A DNA stretch of 64,000 nt, taken from Halichondria panicea. Its lineage: Eukaryota; Porifera; Demospongiae; Suberitida; Halichondriidae. Of the stretch, positions 1 to 19,656 are shown piece by piece. Every line of letters starts with the position of its first letter. Position 1 is the first letter of the stretch. The notes beneath the pieces are model-generated. The model saw only the letters and a list, made by a program, of their open reading frames with translations, was not told where the DNA came from and did no database searches. The stretch spans positions 5,764,376 through 5,828,375 of the forward strand of contig NC_087392.1 of assembly GCF_963675165.1 (NCBI RefSeq), read 5' to 3'. The position numbers and the translations under genes are program-made.

Positions 1-113
1 TGTGTGACACTTGTAGGACTGCTAGTTTCTTATTCACTTTTGTAACGTTTTGTAATGTGAAATCAATTCCATCAATTGTTTGTACGTGTTCCATGGCATT
101 AGATCATCTGACG

Positions 114-119
114 TTTATT
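114..119 (-). promoter_or_regulatory. Candidate poly(A) signal of the TMTC4-like gene
   Basis: The minus strand reads AATAAA about 165 bases past the stop codon at 283-285. This is the only canonical hexamer I noted in the 3' flank. The rest of 1-282 holds a short AAT-rich tract and nothing I recognise. Confidence 0.45.
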
Positions 120-282
120 TCGTTTGTTTTTCTTTACATAATAATAATAATAATAATTATACTCGAGTAAATTAAACGGTATACATGTATAGCAGGATGT
201 TGGTTATGACAATAATGAACAAGTGATACGGTTAATAACGACATGAACAACATGAACATTGCCAGCCAGCCTATAACACTAA

Positions 283-3200
283 CTACTGATCATGATTAGT
301 TCTCATGAGCTTGTTGAGGTTGTCTCTAGCAGTGTGCATGGTGGGGTCAAGGTCCAGTGACCTCTGGTAGTGGTGCTTGGCGAGGAAGTAATCCTTCTGT
401 AAATGATAGATGACACCTGCAGGCATCACATGACAATAATCCTAAACAATAATCAAATGACAGGATAGTTACCTAGGTTGGTGTGGTATTTTGCTGAGTC
501 AGGTTTCATCTCCAGGGCCTTCAACAACAACTCCTCCCCTTCCTATACAGCAGAGTGCGTATTGAGATGCAAGTCTAACAGCAAAGGCGCATTTACACAC
601 TAGAGACATACAGAAAAATTTTAACTACAGTGAACTAGTTGATGTGATAGACCCACGCACCTTGAACCTATTAACCCTGCCCATGACAACGCCCAGGGAG
701 TAGTAGAAGTGGGTGTGGTCTGGCACCACTGATATTGCTTCCCTCAACACCTTCTCCGCCTCCTCGTACAGCTCTGTGTCATGATAATATAATGACATAG
801 TTACATACTGCTATAACCAACGTACCCATGTTCTCATACAGAAGGGCCAGGTTGCCCCACGAGAGTCTATGGTCACTCTGCAGGCGTATGGCTTCTCTGA
901 AGGCAGCCACCGCCCTGTCTGGCCGCCCTGTGTCAATGTACTGTGTGCATGTGTGCAGGAGGGATCATCTGACACAATATACAACACAATGTGAAGGTGC
1001 TGATATTCTATCATCATCACCAGTAGTTATAGGACATACCATGTTGCCAAGGTTATAGTAGGCATCTGGATACTTGCGTCTGTGCTGGATAGCAGTCATG
1101 TAACTAACCTCAGCTTCCTGTGTACACACACAACACCTGATGGACGACTCATTCCATCGACATGCACACATGCGTACACATGCGTACACGTGTGTACACT
1201 GTACCTGTGTAACCTATGTACCTGTGTTTTATTCTGTGCTGCTTGTACTATTCCCAGGTTCATCCAGGCTGCTGCAAACTTGGGACTACATGAGGATATA
1301 TAATCACAGGCCACACGAGACCCCCCCCTAAGAAGACCCCCCACCTTGCTGCCACGGCTAGTCTGAGTGTGTCCTCTGCTTCACTGTACCTCCCACTGTC
1401 CTGTCAACCAAACAATCCATGATTATTCTCTACACGTTAATGCCACCAGTATTAGGTGGAGTTTGTATGTCACCTACTAAGCTAGCGCATGCAGAAGAGT
1501 AAAGCTTGCAAGGCAGTTAGCACCTACTAAGCTAGCGCATGCAGAAGAGTAAAGCTTGCAGGGCAGTTAGCTCAATGGCCTCACCTTCAATAGGTTGCCA
1601 TAGTTATTCAGAGCTTGATCATACTCTGAGTGGAGCCTGGGAGGGATAGTTGAACATCTTTCAACAGCCGTAACTTGAGTGCCGTTGATCCAATGTCAAA
1701 AATGTTAGGATTTTCTGAAAGCTTAGAAACAAAATTTAATTGATGTGTTTTAATCCAAAATTCCATTCGGGCCATAATTTGTCATTTTTCGGCCTTGGAC
1801 CATGGGCTATTATAAATCCATGGTATCGCCAAATTGGTAAAAACTCAAATTTAATGACACCATTTGAAAGGTCTCTTTCTAAGCTTTCATAAAATCATAA
1901 AATTGTTGACATTGGATCAACAAAATTTGTACAGAGATGATAGGTCACCCACCGAATGGCCTCAGTGTAAGCAGCCTCTGCCATGACAGTGTCTCCACTG
2001 TCCACACTAACCTTGCCTATGTTGTACAATACCTACACACACAAGAGACAACATGAGGGTCAGGTCATGAGGGTCATGAGGGGGGCACCTTAGCATTGTG
2101 AGGGCACACTCTGATTCCTGAAGTGAATAATAACTCTTCTGACTGCCACTCAGTCGTCCTCTGGAGGGGGCGTGGCAAGGGGTGTGGCTAGTGACATCAC
2201 TATGTACAGATACTCACCTTCATTGATTGCAGCATGAACACAAGTACCACCAGTGAGGACATGAGCACACACATCTGTAGCATGATAAAGGCAATAAAAT
2301 GTTTGCATTATTGGACACTGTAACGTGCCTTCTTTCCGAAGTGCTTGCTGAGCACGGTGGTTCCCATGGAGACGAGGATACAATAGCCAGCACTGGGCAG
2401 ATACAACACTCTCTCAGCCAACACAAAACCAACGTTGAGTAGCAGGTTAGAGGCAGGTAAGAATGGGGTCACTAGTAGAGCTAGAGCAATGGTGGTCAGC
2501 CTGTGTAGGGGGGGGGGGGGTTAGAGGCAGGTAAGAATAGGGTCACTAGTAGAGCTAGAGCAATGGTGGTCAGCTTGTGTAGGGGGGGGTTAGAGGCAGG
2601 TAAGAATGGGGTCACTAGTAGAGCTAGAGCAATGGTGGTCAGCCTGTGTAGGGGGGGGGGTTAGAGGCAGGTAAGAATGGGGTCACTAGTAGAGCTAGAG
2701 CAATGGTGGTCAGCCTGTGTAGGGGGGGGGGGGAGCTTGGAAACTGTATCATCAACAATCCTACGTGTGTAAGAAGCTGCCTGATGGAAGATTATTTGGC
2801 ATGGAACTTGGTATGTAATGGACCAATTTGCAGACGTATAGCTATTGATCTATTGACCTTTTGATGGCTGATGGTTTCCCAAACACACAATACAGCACTA
2901 GACTCAGGAGGACCCCCCAGAAGGTTGCCACGGCGACCAGTCTCACGTCATACAGTGAGGTGATGAGTGACACACAATCCATCGACCAATCAAAGCACAG
3001 CCACCACGGGTGCAGCAGTAGCCATGAGTTGAGTGAATACAGGTAACTGTAGTTGAGCACCTGCACAAAGTCAGTCAGTCAGCCAGCCAGCCAGCCAGCC
3101 AACCAGCCAGTATATTTATACACATAAGAGAGACAGTAAATATTTTTTCATCGCAATTCATACACAGTGCTGTAATATCACGCACACGGTGCATAACTGC

Positions 3201-4485
3201 TCTTATGCCATAGATAGATATATCTGTAACTGACCCTTGTGAGGGTAGAGTTATGGAAGGAGGCTGGATTATCTGATGGCTGAAAGGTGGGAGCTCCAGT
3301 GAGCATCCTCAGTCCAGTCATTAGCAGACCAGCCACTAGCAGAGTGGAGCACCTCGTGATGGAGTGCCTCCATTCCCTCCTAGTGTGGCCAGGGTACTAT
3401 GCAACAGATGAAGTAATGCATGCATGAGTACATACAGCCACGTCAGCAGTAATGTAGCTAAATTAGAGTCATAAAAAATGCCAAAGAATGGATTGTTTAG
3501 TTTTTAACTTACTTTCAGTTGCAGTAGTTGCCTTGGATCTAGTCCCATCATCACGAGGTCATACACCACACACACGCCCTGTGTGTGGATGAATGAGAGC
3601 AGCTGATTGGTCAGCGCTATTCCCTTACACACACACTTACAATGATTGTGATTCCTTGCTCCTTGAAGAGCATTGCAACACCAGCCAGGGCAGTAGTCAA
3701 TAGCAACAGTAGAACCTGTCTAGTTACAGATCCAGCTGAGAGGAACATACAACCCAGCTAAATAACAGAGTAGAGTATGGAGCACATGACTCACCTGAGG
3801 AACAAGTGTGACGATGGACTAAGAGCGCTAGGAAGAAGCAGAGTGCAGAGGTCAACTCAGCTCTACCCACGACACCAGCTACCTGCATGCACAAATACAT
3901 ACACATTATAAACGCTAGCATATTACAGTTCTGGATATGGCATGTACTACATGCAGACACTGCACTCACTGTCTCAGTGTGTACTGGATGACATGAGAAC
4001 AGCAGAGCTGCAAACAGCACAGACCACCAGCTCTCATTGTTAGCGGATACTGCACTAGTCTTCCTTCCATTAGGCAATCTCATGTCCTCCCACACACACG
4101 CACACACACGCAGGAACAACAAGCACACCAGGGCATGCAAGACTAGGTTAGTCAGATGGTAGCCCCACGGATCCAGTCCTCCCATCCAGTAGTTGATACG
4201 GAATGTGATCACAGTGAGAGGTCGATATGACTTGTGACTAGTGTTGCTCAACACACTTGTCCCCCAGAAGTCATTACTGAATACACTGACTAGTGGAGTG
4301 TCTGTTAGAATATCTTTGTTGGTGAGTATCGCTTCGTTGTCGTCAAAAACAAATGCTGCCCAACAACAGTGCAAGTAGCTCCCAATGGCCACTGTCACCA
4401 CAAGCACACTCTGCACACACCAGTACCAGGAGGGGACCATCTCTCCTGTCATTAGCAAACACTTCACCTCCTTCTGATATCTCAC
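283..4485 (-). CDS. TMTC4: TMTC4-like transmembrane and TPR protein O-mannosyltransferase
   Basis: Multi-exon gene for an ER multipass protein of the TMTC family, which O-mannosylates cadherin domains in vertebrates. The first exon (4485 to about 3973) starts with a signal-anchor and then reads [34 protein letters not shown] and [10 protein letters not shown], closest to TMTC4 as I remember that family. The next exon (about 3893-3794) gives [10 protein letters not shown]. An exon near 2860-3062 encodes the [14 protein letters not shown] block of the DUF1736 region. The exon near 2320-2500 gives the hallmark [21 protein letters not shown]. Exons at about 2030-1950, 1635-1590, 1320-1255, 1115-1038, 940-826, 773-661, 540-475 and 401-283 encode tetratricopeptide repeats such as AYYNLGNM and [11 protein letters not shown]. 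The last exon ends RTNHDQ-stop. Introns are mostly 60-150 bases. Some exon edges in 1.2-3.7 kb are approximate, and the ATG at 4452 is an alternative start. The acceptor of the PASN exon lies in a fourfold tandem repeat. Confidence 0.9.
1655..1925. mobile_element. Degenerate foldback/MITE-like element, family 1, in a TMTC4 intron
   Basis: Left end reads ctttcaacagccgtaacttg and the right end carries its inverted relative (aagctttcat ... ttggatcaac). The same left and right blocks recur at 5438, 6282, 9988, 29408 and 38450. No coding capacity, so probably a non-autonomous element. Confidence 0.6.
2445..2735. repeat. Tandem repeat, four units of 69-74 bp, spanning an intron acceptor of TMTC4
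   Basis: Units starting near 2447, 2521, 2590 and 2661 each contain, in sense orientation, a C-rich polypyrimidine tract, the acceptor (tacacag) and about 55 bases of the exon that begins [10 protein letters not shown]. Units differ mainly in the length of the G run on the + strand (7-13) and a few substitutions. Confidence 0.9.
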
Positions 4486-4603
4486 TCTGTTTCCTGACTA
4501 TAATAGGGGGCGTATGACTTGTGAGGCTTCCCTATAACCCACTGTACACAATATCATCTCTAATGAACAACAATCCTATTCACACTGTACATGTACAAAA
4601 AAG

Positions 4604-11450
<6,847 letters not shown>

Positions 11451-11511
11451 CTGATATAATTTATGATGTCTACAAAATGTATACTAACGGTAGAGGGGAG
11501 GGGCTCTGTCC

Positions 11512-11570
11512 ACAGTAGCCTCGATCCCAGGCCGCACTTCCTCGAAGAGGGGATCGAGGCTACCCTATAG
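11512..11570. repeat. Short foldback of the tagcctcgat family
   Basis: gtagcctcgatcccaggccg and ggatcgaggctac face each other across about 20 bases. The same terminus is seen at 15518, 30891/31454 and 47870. It lies between eIF2 gamma and ENGASE. Confidence 0.6.
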
Positions 11571-11824
11571 CCCTATATCATCATGTCAGTAGCCGAGTTG
11601 TCTCTATCAGAGGTATAAAAAAAAATCTGCCTGGGACAACCCTCAATACCCTCAAATAAACATTGTCATTAATAATTTTTGTGCACATTCTCGATAGTCA
11701 GTGATCATTATGACAAATACTAAAAAGATAATTTGTGATAATACGCACACAAAGCTATTAAAACATTGAAACAGTGTATTATTATTAATGCAAAAATTCA
11801 GTTCTAATGATGTCATCAATGATG

Positions 11825-13271
11825 TCACGGGTCCGCTTCCTCTGATAATGTAGGGGGCTTGTAAACCACACCCCTTCGTATCTGACCCCAACCAATCAGT
11901 CTGCACATACACAAGAGAGGGTATAACACACCACACAGCAATGAACAATGTGTCTATAAAGAACTCCACACTCCAGTGAACTACACAACACATAGTTTTG
12001 CTCTGAAAATTGGACTATCAATATTGGCACTCAAACCTAGGGCAACCCCCCCCCACCCACACATTCTTACAGAGCTACCGTACACACACACCTCCAGTGT
12101 TTCTCCACCCTCCTGCTCAGGGCAATCTTTTCCCCCACTTCTGTACACACAGGTTGTGTGAGTGCTATCTTAGCAAGGTCAGCCTTAACTGCACTCACAC
12201 GCCCACCAGTAGACAGTGATCCTATGTTGACCATCAATACCTCATTCTTGCTCAGTTTCTGAACCTGGAGTGGCAGAGTACATGTGTACAGTGGGTATAT
12301 GCTGACACAGCTATGTAGAGTAAAGGAGGAGAGGTACAATAAGTCAGTGCATCAGATACTATCTAGCAAGGTGTTGATATCAGTAGAATACCTTCAAACA
12401 GAGCAATCACATCATTTGCACTGACTAATTGGACGCAACCATTTCCCCAACCTCTTACAAACTACAAATGAACTTCGACCCCATTGATTACAATTACCTT
12501 TGCTCCTTTCTTGTCTCCCTCTGTCCTGACCCCCAACAGTCTTCTTAGGAGGAAGTAACTGATCTCCAGCTCTACATAGATGTCAGGAAGTGCCCCCACT
12601 GCTCCCAATACCTGACCAACCAGTCGATCAGCTCGACACAGCGTAGGGTCAATCTTAGTACCCACACCTGTGTGTGTGTGTGTGTGTGTACAGCGTACGT
12701 ATAGACAAGGCTAGGTACATGTAAGTTATTAGCAACGCAGTCAGTGGCTAGCCCTCACCAATGAGTCCACCTGGCACAGCATATTGGAGCTCATTGTGCT
12801 CTGCAAACAGTGAGAGGATGCGCGAACGTATCGGCTGACACTGGATCTTGCCATCAGGAGTCTTGGACACTATGCCTGGACGAACCTCTATCTCCATGCC
12901 AACCTGAGTATCACATGACATTACATGACACGTCTATTATAATTGTAAAAAAAAAAAAAAATTTTTTGAACAGTATAAGCCACATAAATGAAAAGATCTG
13001 CTACAGTGACTAATAGGTCCACCCACTCACACACAGGCTCACTTTTAGCACACCCTTGAGGATACTCCCACCTGCCACGCCCCCCTTTAGCTCGTCTACC
13101 TCCGCCCCCGGTTTGTTGACATCAAAGGATCTTATGACGATGAGTCGTGGCTCTGAAGTGAAGTCCCTCACTGGAATGGGTATCTTCTTAGAGATGTACT
13201 CACAGATGACCTCTATATTGTACTTAAGCTGGGCAGAGATGGGGATGATTGGAGCACCCTCTGCCACTGTG

Positions 13272-13307
<36 letters not shown>

Positions 13308-15186
13308 GGGGGGGGGGGTAAATTAGGCAGTCATTAACAAGAGGGTCAACTGCAGTACACAACTGGATGTACTATTATTGAAGGGGATTAGGTCAGTGCA
13401 TCAGATACTATCTAGCAAGGTGTTGATATCAGTAGAATACCTTCAAACAGAGCAATCACATCATTTGCACTGACTTAAAAACAGCAAGTAATTCCACACA
13501 GTACAATCATCAAAACACCCCACGATGGCTACCTTGTACAAACTTGAGAATCTCTTGATACTGGTCTTTAGCTTGTGTGTCTCTGATAAGATCAATCTTG
13601 TTCTGAAGGATGATGATGTGTTTCAGCTTCATAATCTCAATGGCTGCCAAGTGCTCGGACGTTTGTGGTTGGGGACACGACTCATTGCCCGCTGTGAGGG
13701 TGTGTGTGATGTGTGGGGTGTGAGGGTGTGTGGGTGTGATGTGTGGGGGTGTGAGTATACAGGAGGGGAGGTACAATAAGTCAGTGCATCAGATACTATC
13801 TAGCAAGATGTTGATATCAGTAGAATACCTTCAAACAGAGCAATCACATCATTTGCACTAATAAAGTACTATCATTATTATTGCAAGGACCTTGCTTTGT
13901 TCTGTGTACCTATTAACAACAGTGCTGCGTCCATCACAGCAGCTCCATTGAGCATGGTGGCCATGAGGATATCGTGACCGGGGCAATCCACAAACGATAC
14001 ATGCCTGGAAATAATAAAAGAAACTAAGGCTATAGAACAGATGCCATAAAGATAGTAGGTAAAGGTAGTCTTATGTACAAGCTCTAAACAGACCTTAGTA
14101 ACCGGAAGCTTCCCTTGCAACCTGGTCTAGTGCAAGGGAACACATCTTCTTTAGAGCTACTGCAAGATCTATAGCAACCAGGTCTAGGACACCGCTCATT
14201 GTCACACTTGTACACCTGAGGGAGAGGACACACACTCAAGGGCCATACATTGTAGCTCCTTTAGATGAGCCTAGTATTGACCGTTTAACTTCTTAGATTA
14301 TAAACTGTACCTCGGCTGAGTTGGTTTACCTTAGCGTTGGCATATCCCAGCTTGATGGTGATGTTTCTGACCAGCTCATTCTTAAAGCGCACAGTCTGCA
14401 AACAGTGATAGCATCACAACATTGTCAGGCGTGTATATACATACAAATGTAGTATGCAACAAATAGTACAGCAGGAGCAGGTTAGACCATGCATGTACAG
14501 TGGACCTGAGCAGGTTAGACCATGCATGTACAGTGGACCTAGACCATGCATGTACAGTGGACCTGAGCAGGTTAGACCATGCATGTACAGTGGACCTAGA
14601 CCATGCATGTACAGTGGACCTACACCATGCATGTACAGTGGACCTGAGCAGTGGAGGATGCCACTACACACTGTGCTACCAGTAGAGGGAACAAGCAGAG
14701 AGGACAACACTAGAGCAATGAATACCTGAACTCCTGAGATAGCTTTAACAACAGTGGACTTGCCGTGAGCTACATGTCCAATAGTACCTGACAGGGGGGT
14801 AGGGTTAGGGGGTGGTGAGTGGCGGGGGGGATAGCAATTAGCTCACCTATATTAATGGTTGCCTGGCGACTGATGACTTCGGGGGAGAGAGGATTCAAAG
14901 TAGCCACATTCTGCAATAATAACACAAGATCATCAACACACGGAAGGCATAGGGTTAGGGTTAGAGTTAGGGTGGGGCCACGCCCAACTAGGTAGCTTCC
15001 AGGAACACGGGGCAGAGAAGCACCACATCAGTACTTCTGTGCAACAAAGCGTTCTAATTATGCAACACTGAACATTTATGTACAGTATAAAGCGGTCTTG
15101 CAAACACTTACACTGTATATATGAGGGGCAACAAATCGATGCAAATGTATTCTAGAAGGCTCTGTACTCCAGAAAGCTGGGATTAT

Positions 15187-15223
<37 letters not shown>

Positions 15224-15425
15224 GTGTACCATCATCCAATGAGAAGATGATGCAATACCTCTCACACCATGAGTCTATGCTACAGACCTACCAAACCTAT
15301 CCAACATGATCTAACACTAGCAAGGAACTTACTAAAGTCTCTAGATTCTGCTCGGCTAGTCTGGGCGGCCCTGCGGAGGCTCCTGCCTCTTCCACGACAG
15401 CACTTTCTACACTTTCTGTCGCCAT
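11825..15425 (-). CDS. EIF2S3: Eukaryotic translation initiation factor 2 subunit gamma
   Basis: GTPase subunit of eIF2, which brings initiator Met-tRNA to the 40S ribosome. The start at 15425 gives [20 protein letters not shown]. Exons in order include [20 protein letters not shown] (about 14911-14847), then the G1 loop GHVAHGKST (about 14789-14727), [20 protein letters not shown] (about 14397-14330), a Cys-rich knuckle with [11 protein letters not shown] and CTRPGC (about 14216-14100), G3 DCPGHD (about 14003-13908), G4 NKID (13706-13535), [12 protein letters not shown] with the domain 2 start (13272-13040), about 12905-12768, about 12668-12495, and [20 protein letters not shown] (12268-12090). 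The last exon gives [10 protein letters not shown] and ends SEEADP-stop at 11825-11827. All GTPase motifs look intact. Ten or so introns are visible; three share one ~85 bp repeat. Very high family conservation makes this secure. Confidence 0.97.
12342..12428. repeat. Intronic ~85 bp repeat, copy 1 of 3 in EIF2S3
   Basis: Contains gtcagtgcatcagatactat ... caatcacatcatttgcactga. Near-identical copies at 13391-13475 and 13777-13860 lie in two other introns of the same gene. The ends gtcagtgca and tgcactga are inverted relative to each other, so the unit may be a short foldback element. Confidence 0.85.
13391..13475. repeat. Intronic ~85 bp repeat, copy 2 of 3 in EIF2S3
   Basis: Same sequence as 12342-12428 with essentially no changes, flanked by tta and tta. 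Next to it, 13280-13318 is a (GT)n-(G)n tract. Confidence 0.85.
13777..13860. repeat. Intronic ~85 bp repeat, copy 3 of 3 in EIF2S3
   Basis: Differs from the others by single substitutions (caagatgttg for caaggtgttg). Like copy 1 it is preceded by ggaggtacaataa, so copies 1 and 3 share extra upstream flank. Confidence 0.85.
14474..14650. repeat. Minisatellite (gaccatgcatgtacagtg...), about 6 units
   Basis: Alternating long (gagcaggttagaccatgcat...) and short (agaccatgcatgtacagtgg...) units in an EIF2S3 intron. The core catgtacagtgga resembles the core of the 38.1 kb minisatellite. Confidence 0.9.
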
Positions 15426-15954
15426 TATAATCGCTGGGGGTTACACGTGGAGCGGGGGAGGAAACAAAGAAAGGGAAGTAGTCGAGTTGCAGCAGGGTTT
15501 TCCCCCACCACCCCAGGTCTCGAATCCAGGGCCGATTATCAGCCTAGATTCGAGGCTAAAAAATTCACAATCAGGGACACTGCGCATGCGCGAGTGACTT
15601 GTGCGGCGTCTGGACAGATTTCGCAATCTACCCACAATACTCACAACACCTTGTAGCGTACTGCGGTCTCCTCCATGGGTGGGAACTGTCGGTCTCCATG
15701 GTGAGACTCTGACGTTAATGGTCTGGAATATTCTCAGATCCAGTTCCAGTAGCTCAGTTCCTTTGAAGTTTGAAGGAGAAGCAAAGTGTCTTGCTGGAAG
15801 AGGTGAGTTCCTTTGCTTGTAGCTCGCATGTTTGCAGGAATGTTAGGCTAGGAAACCTTTTAGAGCATTGTATTGTTCACTGTGTATTTGGTTATGTTTT
15901 GTTCACTGTGTATTTGGTTATGTTTTTTTACTATTGACTTGTGATTTGTTTGCA

Positions 15955-16110
15955 GAACTATCGCAAGCCATCCACTGTGTTGCAGAACCCCATCGCGAGC
16001 CATCCACTGTGTTGCAGAACCATCGCGAGCCTTCCACTGTGTTGCAGAACCATCGCAAGCCATCCACTGTGTTGCAGAACCATCGTGAGCTTTCCACTGT
16101 GTTGCCAGAA
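15955..16110. repeat. 30 bp tandem repeat, about 5-6 copies
   Basis: Unit aaccatcgcgagccatccac plus tgtgttgcag, with small variants. Because the period is a multiple of three it creates an open frame (HCVAEP-like), which I do not take as coding. Confidence 0.9.
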
Positions 16111-18029
16111 CCATCAGAGCCTTCCTACTGTGTTATAAAACCAGCGCAATAACCAGCGCAAACGTTCCAGCAAAGCAGCGCGAGCATTCTCCAGGCATGG
16201 AAGGATAGAGCTGGATCATCGGATCCAGTGCAGGCTGCAGGAACTATTGTAAGTTAAAACGTACCTTGCATGTTCATTTTGTCTGTAGCTAGCTTTTGTT
16301 GCATAGACTATAGATGTTCACTTTGGCCTTCTGAGCGTACCGGTTTTGCGCTGTTTGTTGAGCATGGAAGGTTTTTGGTTGGTGATTATTTTGCTCTTGT
16401 ATTGTGGCCCCTTCTTGACTGTGAGGTCATGCAGCTTAATAGATACATACTTGCCAGCAAAGCGCACGTTAAATGCATGTATGCATGGCTAAACTCTTAT
16501 CGACAACGCTTTTTGTTCTGTTAATATACGCGTGGCTAAGAGTCTATTATCTGCATGGCCTTGAACCGTTTTGGTGGGGGGGGGGGGGGGGGGGTGTCCG
16601 TAGCACTCAAGTAATCATTCAGAATGTGTGTGGAAGGTTCTTCAACAGTCGGGTTGCAGGACAGCATCTTCTTGTTCTTGGAACCGTTGTCGAACCAGCC
16701 TTCGGGGTGCAATGATGGATTACTCATGGCACTCCAGTCTATTGAGGGAGCACTCTGCTGTTAGTACCTGCCTAAAGGGAAAGCAGCACAGGATCCTGCC
16801 ATAATTGGGAGTGTTAAGATCTCGTTATCAGTTCCAATAGTTAGTTAGCTAGGATCATTATAAAATAGCTAGCTATGTAGTTGGACAACTTGCTTCTTGG
16901 CTTATGCTAATCAGCTTTTTTAGGATCTTAACTCTGTGCCTACTGCACATGGAATTGGTAAGTTCAGGCTTTAACTAAACCTAGGTGTGCCAAGGGAACT
17001 GTAGCCTTTGACTGGATTAGTGAAGAGTAGTCTTGAGCACTTGTGCAAGCCTTGCGTGCCAGGCTTGTTGCAACTGGAGTCGACAAGGGCTTCAAGAGCA
17101 AGGAGGTGTTGTCTCTGTGAGTCTACTGTTGTTGAACCATCCCACACATTCTGGTTGATTACTTCTGTGCTCAGTTAATGGTACTCACAGTCACAGGGTC
17201 CCTTTAGTTTATTATGCCCTTATTGTATTAGTCCCTTGGGCAAGGAAACTACTGGTGGTGGTCCTCCTGTGGTTGATTTGATTGGTTGTTGTGGTGGGTT
17301 TATTATGGGAAGTTCTGTCTCTTCTCTGCACACTCTCAGTCTCAGACACTGTTGGTCTGGTATTGTGTTTATAATAATTATCTGGTGGTCTTGTGGTGTA
17401 GTCTTGCTGTTGAATTGATTGGTTGTTGTCATCTCTTCTCTGCACAATGCAGCTGAGAGTTGCATTGGTTTGTTTGGTGTTACGGAATTGGATTGTGGGA
17501 GTATTGATATGTATTGTATACACTGATAGTGATGATGTTGTCAGCTGTGGTGGTGATTGGCTGGTATTGTGTTGTGTTGAGTGGATGGGATTTTTTAATC
17601 TCAATGTAACCATGCATTGCTTGTTCTCTTGCAGCCACAATGCACACACACACACACACACAGCTCCTCCTACTAGCTACTGTACTAGTGTTCCATTCTC
17701 TCACTGCTTTTGTCTCCTCTCTCCCCCAGGTACAGACAAGCCATGCTGCTCTGGGACCCAGGGAGGATTACCTGGGCATGTCCTATATTTAGTATGGAAG
17801 GAGAAGGCAGGGCTTATCTGTACGCCCCCACATCTCTCTTTAGGGGAGGGGCTGAGTCAACGCCCACTACTACCATTGTATGATAATAAATTATTATACT
17901 CTTGAGAAAACTAATAAGAGGTGGTGTGTGTAGGTGGATTGTCTCTGCATGTATGTATGGAGCTGTGAAGATGAGTGGCTGGCTACATGTCCAGTGTCTC
18001 GTGCATTCTATGATGTGTAGGTTGATGTC

Positions 18030-18685
18030 TGCACAACAAAGCTCCATTGTGTACAGTATCCTTGTGGGGCCACCCTAACTGCATCTATATACACAACAGA
18101 TGAGTAGCTCCATTGTGCACAGCATCCTTGTGGGGCCACCCTAACTGCATCTATACACAACAGATGAGTAGCTCCATTGTGTACAGTATCCTTGTGGGGC
18201 CACTCTAACTGCATCTATACACAACAGATGAATAGCTCCATTGTGTACAGTATCCTTGTGGGGCCACCCTAACTGCATCTATATACACAACAGATGAGTA
18301 GCTCCATTGTGCACAGCATCCTTGAGGGGCCACCCTAACTGCATCTATACACAACAGAGGAGTAGCTCCATTGTGTACAGCATCCTTGTGGGGCCACTCT
18401 AACTGCATCTATACACAACAGAGGAGTAGCTCCATTGTGTACAGCATCCTTGTGGGGCCACTCTAACTGCATCTATACACAACAGATGAGTAGCTCCATT
18501 GTGCACAGCATCCTTGAGGGCCACCCTAACTGCATTTATACACAACAGATGAGTAGCTCCATTGTGCACAGCATCCTTGAGGGCCACCCTAACTGCATCT
18601 ATACACAACAGATGAGTAGTTCCATTGTGCACAGCATCCTTGAGGGCCACCCTAACTGCATCTATACACAACAGATGAGTACCTA
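18030..18685. repeat. Minisatellite, ~62 bp unit, about 11 copies
   Basis: Unit begins ctccattgtgcacagcatcc and continues with ttgtggggccaccctaactg and catctatacacaacagatga. Degenerate relatives (gatgagtagctagctatgtt) continue to about 18935. Confidence 0.95.
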
Positions 18686-19187
18686 GTGATGTCTTTCATA
18701 CTGTTTGTAGGTTCATTGATTGCTGTGAAGACCAAGATAAGTAGTCTGCTATGTTGGGTCGTTCATTATCCCTATGTAGGTTGATGGTTGTGGAGCCACT
18801 GTAACAGCATACACACAGATGAGTAGCTAGCTATGTTGTGTGACAAGTCTTTCATGCCCTCTGTGCAGGTTGATTGTGTGTGGAGGAGCCACTGAACAGC
18901 ATACACACAGATGAGTAGCTAGCTATGTTGTGTGTCACGTCTTCACGATTCCTATACTTACAGGTTGATTGCTTGGGATGGACAGCAGTAACCAACACTA
19001 CAAGCAGCTCAACTCTTATTCTGATTGGCTGCTGCAACAATGATTGTTGTAAATAGTAGTTCTTATGCAACAATTATTTTATGTTTTGTATTTTTTATGA
19101 CAACAATTATTTTTTTATTGAGAGTTGACAACTGATGATATCACTATTGATAGTTTGAATCCCATCCATACTTAGTTGCTAGAGTCA

Positions 19188-19470
19188 GCGTCCCTCGTGA
19201 TGCATGCATGGGGTTGGTGATCGGTCCTGTACAGCGTCCCTCGTGATGCATGCATGGGGTTGGTGATCGGTCCTGTACAGCGTCCCTCGTGATGTATGCA
19301 TGGGGTTGGTGGTTGGTCCTGTACAGCGTCCCTTGTGATGCATGCTAGGGGCTGGTGGTCGGTCAGTCCTGTACAGCGTCCCTCGTGATGCATGCATGGG
19401 GTTGGTGGTTGGTCCTGTACAGCGTCCCTCGTGATGCATGCTAGGGGTTGGTGGTCGGTCAGTCCTGCAT
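19188..19470. repeat. Minisatellite, ~46 bp unit, about 6 copies
   Basis: Unit cagcgtccctcgtgatgcat plus gcatggggttggtggtcggt and cctgta. Two alternating versions differ by tgctaggggctgg versus tgcatggggttgg and by an extra cagt. Confidence 0.95.
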
Positions 19471-19656
19471 GCATACACACACAATTATAATACTCATTAT
19501 ATGGTTAATGATCATTATGTTCCACAATTCATTATCACCCAAAATGCTAGTCATACGTCAATTTTTGGTAAAGATCATTAGATTAAGTTTTGCTTAACGA
19601 TTGTGACTAAATGCAATTAAAATGCATGGTGAACAGTTCAACACCGAGAACCATGA

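Larger units (their letters stand above)
15426..19650. other. No recognisable gene; repeat-rich intergenic region
   Basis: Upstream flank of EIF2S3, then sequence in which no ORF resembles a family I know. It contains a tagcctcgat-type fragment (15518-15560), a 30 bp tandem repeat, a poly-G run (16576-16594), a short CA tract (17640-17661), an AATAAA-type hexamer near 17884 and two minisatellites. Scattered donors and acceptors on the + strand (for example agaggtgagttc near 15800 and ccccaggtacag near 17728) would allow a non-coding transcript, but I cannot support one. Confidence 0.5.

Noticed and set aside
17423-17905. 160-residue open frame on the + strand
   Set aside because: Low-complexity VVSCGG/CVL composition, spans a CA tract and an apparent ccccag acceptor, no recognisable motif.
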